NCBI GenBank assembly: GCA_016490735.1
Contig: JAEMWC010000001.1
Location: 3,821,001-3,885,000 of the forward strand
Direction of reading: 5' to 3'
From: Pachyseris speciosa
Taxonomy: Eukaryota > Cnidaria > Anthozoa > Scleractinia > Pachyseridae
Length of the DNA: 64,000 bases
Shown: one piece after another, positions 58,770 to 64,000 of the stretch
How the letters are laid out: each line of letters opens with the position of its first letter
How positions within the stretch are numbered: the first letter of the stretch is position 1
Position numbers and translations under genes: made by a program
The notes under the pieces: model-generated
The model's input: the letters and a program-made list of their open reading frames with translations, nothing else
Database searches by the model: none
What the model was told of the DNA's origin: nothing

Positions 58770-60026
58770 TTAAAGGGCATCTATATAATCTAACAAATCA
58801 ACGTAAAGTTGAAGGGCTTCATCAGCTGTTGAAGCAATTTCCAGTCCTTCATCTTGCATGATCATTTCGGCAAGTTCTCTGAAATGAGAACAACATCCTT
58901 TCGCTTCCGGTCGCTCTGCACACATATCCTCTGCAATTTGAATTTCATCCATGTCAACTGGAGTCACGTAGTCTTGGGCGTGGACTAACTCCAGAACAAA
59001 ATAAAGAACATCTGGTTTTCCAGATGGAGACTCAACATTGCTAGACGGTCGAATTCTGTGAACATTCCACTCTTCAGCGGCTCTATGTAGTTCCCCTTGT
59101 AAGACATCCATAAAACAGAACTTTAGGCATTCGCAGTGAATAACATTGTCATCATAATACAGACCAGAATCTCTTAAGTCTTTAAAGAATTCAATCCACC
59201 AGTCTGCGCAGCCCTGTCTGAGACGTCCCCACCAGGCCTCTATTCTCTGGTTTGATGTAGATTTTCCAAACATGAAACTTTTGTCACCTGCGAAGTCGTC
59301 AGCCATGGACCGGCGAAAGAATCGCTGAATGGCTGCTATGTTCGAATTCTCAGTTCCCCTATCTCCTCGTACAACGCGTGCGGTGCCTCCCAACTGTCGT
59401 ACATAGTCTAGAAAATACTGAGCTATTATACGAGGGTCATTATTTGATGACGCTACCTCCAGCCATACAATTCTTCTACTAAAGCCATAAATTGCACCGT
59501 GAATACAAAAACCAAATGGCTTTAGTTTATCATACCCGTCTATGTGCCACAAGTAATTCGGACCTTTACTTCTGTATAGTCTTCTTCGTAGTCTCGATCT
59601 AAGTTCCACTCCTTCAGGATCAAAGATCCTTAAGACATGACGAACTACTTCTCGTGTAGTAATAATTCCGTGCTGATTGGTCAACCTTTGATGCATAGCT
59701 CTATAACCCAACAGGCTTCCACTGCCTCTCAGTTCCTCTTCGACAGCTTGTACTACATCATCAAGATCACTCTGGCGCCGGCGTCTTGTACATCCCAAAC
59801 GCCTTAGTATTCGTTTCAAATGCCTCAACGACATACGGATGCCGTGTACACTTACAAGAAATAAGCATATTTCTGGTGCCGTAAATCCAAGATTGAAATA
59901 GTTTTGTATGACCTCCTCTCGCATTAGTGCATTGTTCCTCATCGCGGGAGAATAACTTGGAAGTACTGCTTTTGAGGCCGTACACATGGCAGTTAAAATG
60001 AAGACAGTCATATACGTGGACTCCAT
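58770..60026 (-). CDS. Integrase-like DDE transposase (IS3/retroviral-integrase fold), apparently intact
   Basis: 418 residues from ATG at 60026, without defect. Residues 34-110 form helix-turn-helix segments (EVIQNYFNLGFTAPEI; SLRHLKRILRRLGCTRRRR). Residues 100-150 match the 'GYR..H..L...G' linker of IS3 OrfB (LLGYRAMHQRLTNQHG). The catalytic core has Asp163 (LWHIDGYDKL), Asp222 (VVRGDRGTEN) and Glu263 (SNQRIEAWWGRLR), spaced 59 and 41. A C-terminal part has WNVHRIRPSSN and PVDMDEIQIAEDMC. I recall close, intronless relatives in many fish and invertebrate genomes. It would act in the nucleus on the CACAGCATG ends. The start lies about 70 bp from the right satellite array, which may be its promoter region. 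Confidence 0.88.
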   Translation of the reverse strand: MESTYMTVFILTAMCTASKAVLPSYSPAMRNNALMREEVIQNYFNLGFTAPEICLFLVSVHGIRMSLRHLKRILRRLGCTRRRRQSDLDDVVQAVEEELRGSGSLLGYRAMHQRLTNQHGIITTREVVRHVLRIFDPEGVELRSRLRRRLYRSKGPNYLWHIDGYDKLKPFGFCIHGAIYGFSRRIVWLEVASSNNDPRIIAQYFLDYVRQLGGTARVVRGDRGTENSNIAAIQRFFRRSMADDFAGDKSFMFGKSTSNQRIEAWWGRLRQGCADWWIEFFKDLRDSGLYYDDNVIHCECLKFCFMDVLQGELHRAAEEWNVHRIRPSSNVESPSGKPDVLYFVLELVHAQDYVTPVDMDEIQIAEDMCAERPEAKGCCSHFRELAEMIMQDEGLEIASTADEALQLYVDLLDYIDAL

Positions 60027-60093
60027 GTTGTTTCTGAAGGTAACCAGGCCTAGTACCTAGCAGTGTCACATGGTCTTTTTTAACTTCCAAATC

Positions 60094-60474
60094 GCAAGTA
60101 GCAAGTAGCAAGCTAACTCGCAAGGTAAGTCGCAAGCTAAGTCGCAAGCTAAGTCGCAAGCTAAGTAGCAAGCTAACTCGCAAGCTAAGTAGCAAGCTAA
60201 CTCGCAAGCTAAGTCGCAAGCTAAGTCGCAAGCTAAGTAGCAAGCTAAGTCGCAAGCTAAGTCGCAAGCTAACTCGCAAGCTAAGTCGCAAGCTAACTCG
60301 CAAGCTAACTCGCAAGCTAAGTCGCAAGCTAACTCGCAAGCTAAGATGCAAGCTAAGTCGCAAGCTAAGTCACAAGCTAACTCGCAAGCTAACTCGCAAG
60401 CTAAGTAGCAAGCTAACTCGCATCAATTCCAAAAAAAGGTGAGAGAAATGAATGTCTCTTCAAAGCCACCGTAT
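60094..60474 (-). repeat. 12-bp satellite array (right, inverted partner)
   Basis: About 27 units of AAGCTAACTCGC/AAGCTAAGTCGC, complementary to the left array. It is followed by the same leader in reverse (ATCAATTCCAAAAAAAGGTG...CTTCAAAGCCACCGT). ORFs through it are artefacts. Confidence 0.9.
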
Positions 60475-61590
60475 TTTTCACATGATTGTATTTACATTTC
60501 TTCCATTATAGAAGCTCAAGAGTGATGCATATATTTGGGGGCACAGCTGTCTGCTGAGTAATTTTGGATGAGAGCAAAGGTACAGTGCATGAAGTTATGA
60601 AACCCAATTTTCATTTCTTTTGGTTTAAAACTTTGGTTTACTCTTGGTTCTTTCAAACGAGCTTTACTTTTTCTTTCTTGTCTTAGTAGTCTTTATACAG
60701 TAACTGTTATTGATAGAAGAAATGCAATTATTCACACTTGGCTGTGTTTAGATGTATGTCCCCTTTTAAAACTACTGTAATTATCTTTTTTAAAATAGTG
60801 TGTAGAGAATCTCTTGTGTGTTTATGTGGTTTTCACACAGAGACCATCAAGCATTAGCTCGACAATCCTCTTTATTCTGCCCACCTCTGCTGCTTGCATA
60901 CATGTACTTGCTGACAGTTGGACAATCAGTTTTCAGTTTGGTGCACCTTTTTTGTCGTTAGAACAAAATACATTTAGTGACTTGTTTTTTCATTGCCAAT
61001 CCTTTATAAGTGAATCTATGAGATTTCATAGAAATGCTGAATAGTGTGTGTTCCACCTGTCAGCTCCTCTTTTCATCTTTTCCCCTTTAGTGTGTGTAGG
61101 TGCTTTTTGTTTTTGTTTTTTTTTTCTTTTTTATTCTGACCCAACCTACATGTAATTTAATGTCATTTGTAAATAATTTTCAAGTTCAAAGTGAGCCCTC
61201 TTGATGAGCACTGTAACTACAGCTGTATCAGGGCCAACTTTGCCAGCAAATATGTTTAAATGAAAAAAACTTTGGGAACCAGTCTGCAATTATTCTTTTC
61301 TACTTTTCCAAGCTATGTTATCCTTACATACAATAAATCTGAGACAAATGTAATTGATGACCATGAAAAATGTAACTGGTTTGAAAAGTTGAACTTAATC
61401 ACAAATTTAGAAACTGTAGACTGCATGTTATACATGTACACTGTATGTGCAAACTATACACTTCTGAATCCTTTCATACTGTAATTTTCCTTGTAGCATT
61501 CTAAACCATTTTTTTTTTGCAGTTTTTAGAGCGAAGATGATGAGGAGGAGTCTCATGAACTTGTGGGAACAACAACTTCACTAAGGCTGA
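60475..61590. other. Right arm of the 12.7-kb transposon, no gene
   Basis: AT-rich and T-rich; nothing recognised. Confidence 0.4.
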
Positions 61591-61692
61591 TGTAGACTTT
61601 GAGCAGTCCCTCTTTCTTTCCTTCACATCTTGTGCTTCGCAATCACTCACAAGATTGACGAAGGAAAGAAAGAGGAACTGCTCGCAGTCTTT
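61591..61692. mobile_element. Hairpin MITE remnant
   Basis: TAGACTTTGAGCAGTCCCTC and its rough complement GAACTGCTCGCAGTCT enclose an inverted CTTTCTTTCCTTC pair. I recall this 'GAGCAGTCCC' hairpin as frequent in coral DNA. Confidence 0.55.
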
Positions 61693-62600
61693 GAGGCTGA
61701 TGAGCACTGGTGGACTCCAGTTCCAACCACAGAGCATTATAAATACAACAGCTCCCTTGTGGGTAGTTTCAATGTGTAGTATCCAAAAGGGTAATGGCAG
61801 CCCTGTCAAAATATTTTGTAGTAATGGCCAGCATATAACTGGGGTAGTTGGTAGCAACTGCTACACTTAGAAACCCTTGCCTGCTATTTATTTTAGAGCA
61901 TATCCTGCTGGGCCAGTGTAGTGCCACACTTCCACTTTTGTGTGAAAACACTTTGTCTGATTTGTTGAAAGCTAAGACTTGAGTTCCTCTATAGTTCTGC
62001 TCTATTTTATGTGGTTTATGAAAACAACCTTGCATTTCAGGCTGTACTTTTATTTAGTTCAGGTTTTAATATTGGTATATCCATGAGCAATATGCTCTCC
62101 ACTTTCCAAATTATCCTGTGTACTTTGTAAATATTAATAGTTAATTTCATAGGTTTCCTTTTAACTGATGCAGCAAATCAGTGTTTGTATAAAGCTACAT
62201 GTAGCTGGATTTAGAAACATACAGTAGAAGGGAAACAGCTGTATGTTAAAATTAACTTTTATTGCGTGATTATTGTCATCAGTTTGTAGCAATGAAGAAA
62301 GTTGTTAGAATAACCATTAAAAGCGTTCACTGGTACTGTCATTGTATAGTTAATTTAATCTTTTATTTAGTTTCACAGCCTATTTCTTTTCCAGCCCATA
62401 GGGAATAGTTATATCTACATGTACTGCCCATTAACTAATTGGTTCCCACAGATTCACCACCCAAACCAAAAAAATGGAGTAAAACAACTATAAACAATAT
62501 AGTTATTAGAACCAATATTAACGTACTGTAACATAAATTACAAGTGCAAAGGATCACAACAACTTACTTTTAAAGTGTAGCAAAGGCCACCAAACTGGCC
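61693..62600. other. No gene seen
   Basis: AT-rich non-coding part of the transposon's right arm. Confidence 0.4.
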
Positions 62601-62900
62601 TAAATCTCTACTTTACAACAGCTTTACACAGTGCTTAAAGGCCTCTTGGAGTCTCATTACACTAGCTTTACATTTAAGCGTAAAGGTTGCAATTACAGAA
62701 CGTAAATGTTGCGTAAAGCTTCGTAAATCTAAACTTTACGCCAGCTTTACACAGTGCTTACAGGGCTCTTAAAGAAGTCTCATTACACGAGCTTTACGTT
62801 TACACGTAAAGGTAGCGTAAAGCTGGCATTTACATAATGTAAATGTAGCGTTAAGCTTCTTAAATCCGAACTTTACGGCGGATTTATGCTAACATTACTC
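62601..62900. promoter_or_regulatory. Right subterminal CGTAAA cluster with tandem duplication
   Basis: Two tandem units of about 122 bp (sharing AGCTTTACACAGTGCTTA and GTCTCATTACAC.AGCTTTAC) carry about ten CGTAAA/TTTACG motifs, mirroring the left cluster in composition. Probable transposase-binding region; binding not shown. Confidence 0.6.
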
Positions 62901-62928
62901 CAACTTAAATTCGCCTTTTCATGCTGTG

Positions 62929-63008
62929 ATTGAACAGGCAAATTCACATCACCCAACTATCAAATTCACGGCCGATATCTCTGACACTGAGACTACCCTA
63001 AGTCGAAA
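62929..63008 (+). pseudogene. Penelope-like reverse transcriptase, part 3
   Basis: IEQANSHHPTIKFTADISDT continues the block broken at 50233, then leaves the family after DTETTL and stops. The rest of the Penelope gene is missing. Confidence 0.85.
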
Positions 63009-63085
63009 AGGAAGCACCCTGGGCCGAAAATGAAGCACTTTGGTCGAAAACGAAGCACTTAGGTTGAAAATGAAGCACTCGGTTT
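63000..63085. repeat. Short tandem repeat, ~20-bp unit
   Basis: GTCGAAAAxGAAGCACyyxG repeats about four times with drift right after the Penelope fragment. Confidence 0.7.
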
Positions 63086-63334
63086 TTAAGGCTTTTAAGG
63101 TTTTGTTTTATTGCCAAGGCGAACCTGTTTTGGACCGTGCCCTTTGCTCGGAGATAAGTAAGCAAGACAGCCCCTAATCAAGCGTTCCTAATCATCCCTT
63201 TGGCATGGAAACAGTGGTAAGCTCCCTTGTGGACTTTGTCGCCACTCTCGATAGTTTTGACTGTTAAGGTTTTGATGGCCCACACGTGTTCAGCACTGCA
63301 AGGAAATCGTGCACTGGACGAAATAATGGATTTG

Positions 63335-63520
63335 ATCATATTTGTATTTAAGACAAATATGAGACAAATCTGATATCATATTTGTCCTGGTTGTGAAGAC
63401 AACAAATGTGGGACAAATATGTTTTTATATTTGTCCCTGATAAATGCAGGACAAATACTGTTTGAAATTGAAGCCAAATTTAGCCTAAGTACAAATATGA
63501 GACAAACTAGACAAACATGT
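63335..63520. repeat. Cluster of GACAAATATG / CATATTTGTC motifs
   Basis: About eight copies in both orientations in under 200 bases. It could be a worn MITE or a foldback simple repeat. No gene. Confidence 0.5.
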
Positions 63521-64000
63521 TAAGCAATGAAAGTCACAAGCTAAGGCTTCGATGAATCTGTCTCTCTCTTTGTAAATAGCTCTCCCACTTGTATGTAGGG
63601 CCTGTTTGAGTTACCCTTCTTCGTACCACTACAGGGGCAGATTTAGGGGTGGTGGATTGGGTTGTTAGCCCCCTCTTTTTAGAGACACCCAATGTGAAAA
63701 TATCAAGTATCAAATTCACTTCCACAAATTTATTTTTCTCAAAACAATGTCCCTGTCCAGAAATGGTATACTGTACATAGATAGATTATCAGGAATGGTA
63801 CTAAATGGATTACAAAATTAAAATGCTTGTCTCTTGAAATAACAGTATTTATGCATGCATCATGGCATGATATCTAACCTGGTGCAAGCAAAAATTTATA
63901 TTTGTAATGGTAATAGGACTGAGTGGAGTCCAATTCGGTCTGTAATCATTCAAGTGATAACAAAATCCAAACAGCGCACATCAGGAGTCCGATTTATTTA
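63521..64000. other. No gene seen
   Basis: Mixed DNA to the window end; no supported feature. Confidence 0.35.

Larger units (their letters stand above)
50234..62928. mobile_element. 12.7-kb DNA transposon carrying a HECT-type gene and an integrase-like transposase
   Basis: CACAGCATGAAAA at 50234 is the exact complement of the end at 62928, and a 3-bp ATT duplication flanks it (50231-50233 and 62929-62931). Removal restores the Penelope reading frame. Behind the tips come imperfect TIRs and dense subterminal CGTAAA/TTTACG motifs on both sides, then inverted copies of a 12-bp satellite (52584-52857 and 60094-60423). The HECT-type gene (plus) and the DDE transposase (minus) lie between them and converge. 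I cannot assign a superfamily; the transposase resembles IS3/retroviral integrases (IS3EU-like is a guess). Confidence 0.85.
45925..63008 (+). mobile_element. Penelope-like retroelement, split by two insertions
   Basis: Three colinear parts of one reverse-transcriptase gene: 45925-46845, 49950-50233 and 62929-63008. Between them lie a 3.1-kb SINE/repeat complex and the 12.7-kb HECT/DDE transposon. The last join is exact: 50233 to 62932 gives ETFIEQANSHHPTIKF, a conserved Penelope block. Neither a GIY-YIG endonuclease nor the terminal repeats were found, so the copy is also truncated beyond 63008. Confidence 0.82.

Noticed and set aside
63335..63520. CRISPR-like array
   Set aside because: Motifs are short, in both orientations and irregularly spaced; the host is an animal.

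Overview
The window looks like AT-rich, intron-bearing animal DNA, most likely from an anthozoan cnidarian (coral or anemone). I infer this from the mix of mobile families, AT-rich introns with GT..AG ends and codon use; no single host gene proves it. I found no rRNA, complete tRNA, CRISPR or bacterial-type operon. Almost everything recognisable is mobile or derived from mobile DNA, much of it nested, and several insertions can be placed to the base because removing them restores a reading frame.

Regions. 1-9.36 kb: a decayed copy of an unnamed metazoan repeat family (PIN/FEN-like C-terminal part), split by a 5.7-kb PIF/Harbinger transposon (1556-7264, TSD TTA) that carries a broken transposase, a broken MADF-type DNA-binding gene on the opposite strand, and MITEs. 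9.4-13 kb: mostly featureless, with weak exon candidates including a THAP-like one. 13.1-17.7 kb: a LINE 3' scrap, a hairpin MITE and a nearly full-length CR1/L2-like LINE (ORF1, PHD finger, endonuclease, reverse transcriptase). 18.57-34.83 kb: apparently nested elements. A Kolobok-like transposon (18723-25453, TSD TTAA) has an 11-exon transposase gene and an opposed two-exon accessory gene. A second TTAA transposon (26122-34327) has about 0.9-kb terminal inverted repeats and a large transposase of a superfamily I cannot name. 35.6-37.76 kb: a second, decayed transposase of the first family's type. 38.3-40 kb: an N-terminal fragment of a HECT-type gene. 40.9-44.4 kb: a decayed transposase-like gene ('GMDQ' family) hit by two further TTAA elements. 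45.9-63.0 kb: a Penelope-like retroelement broken twice, once by a SINE/split-repeat complex and once by a 12.7-kb transposon (50234-62928, TSD ATT).

The 12.7-kb transposon is the most interesting object. Between matching ends it holds a multi-exon HECT E3 ubiquitin-ligase-like gene on the plus strand and an apparently intact 418-residue IS3/retroviral-integrase-type DDE transposase on the minus strand. It also has inverted arrays of a 12-bp repeat, subterminal CGTAAA motifs and two abutting perfect palindromes. The inferred division of labour is that the DDE protein mobilises the element and the HECT protein acts on host or element proteins through ubiquitin. That function is inference only.
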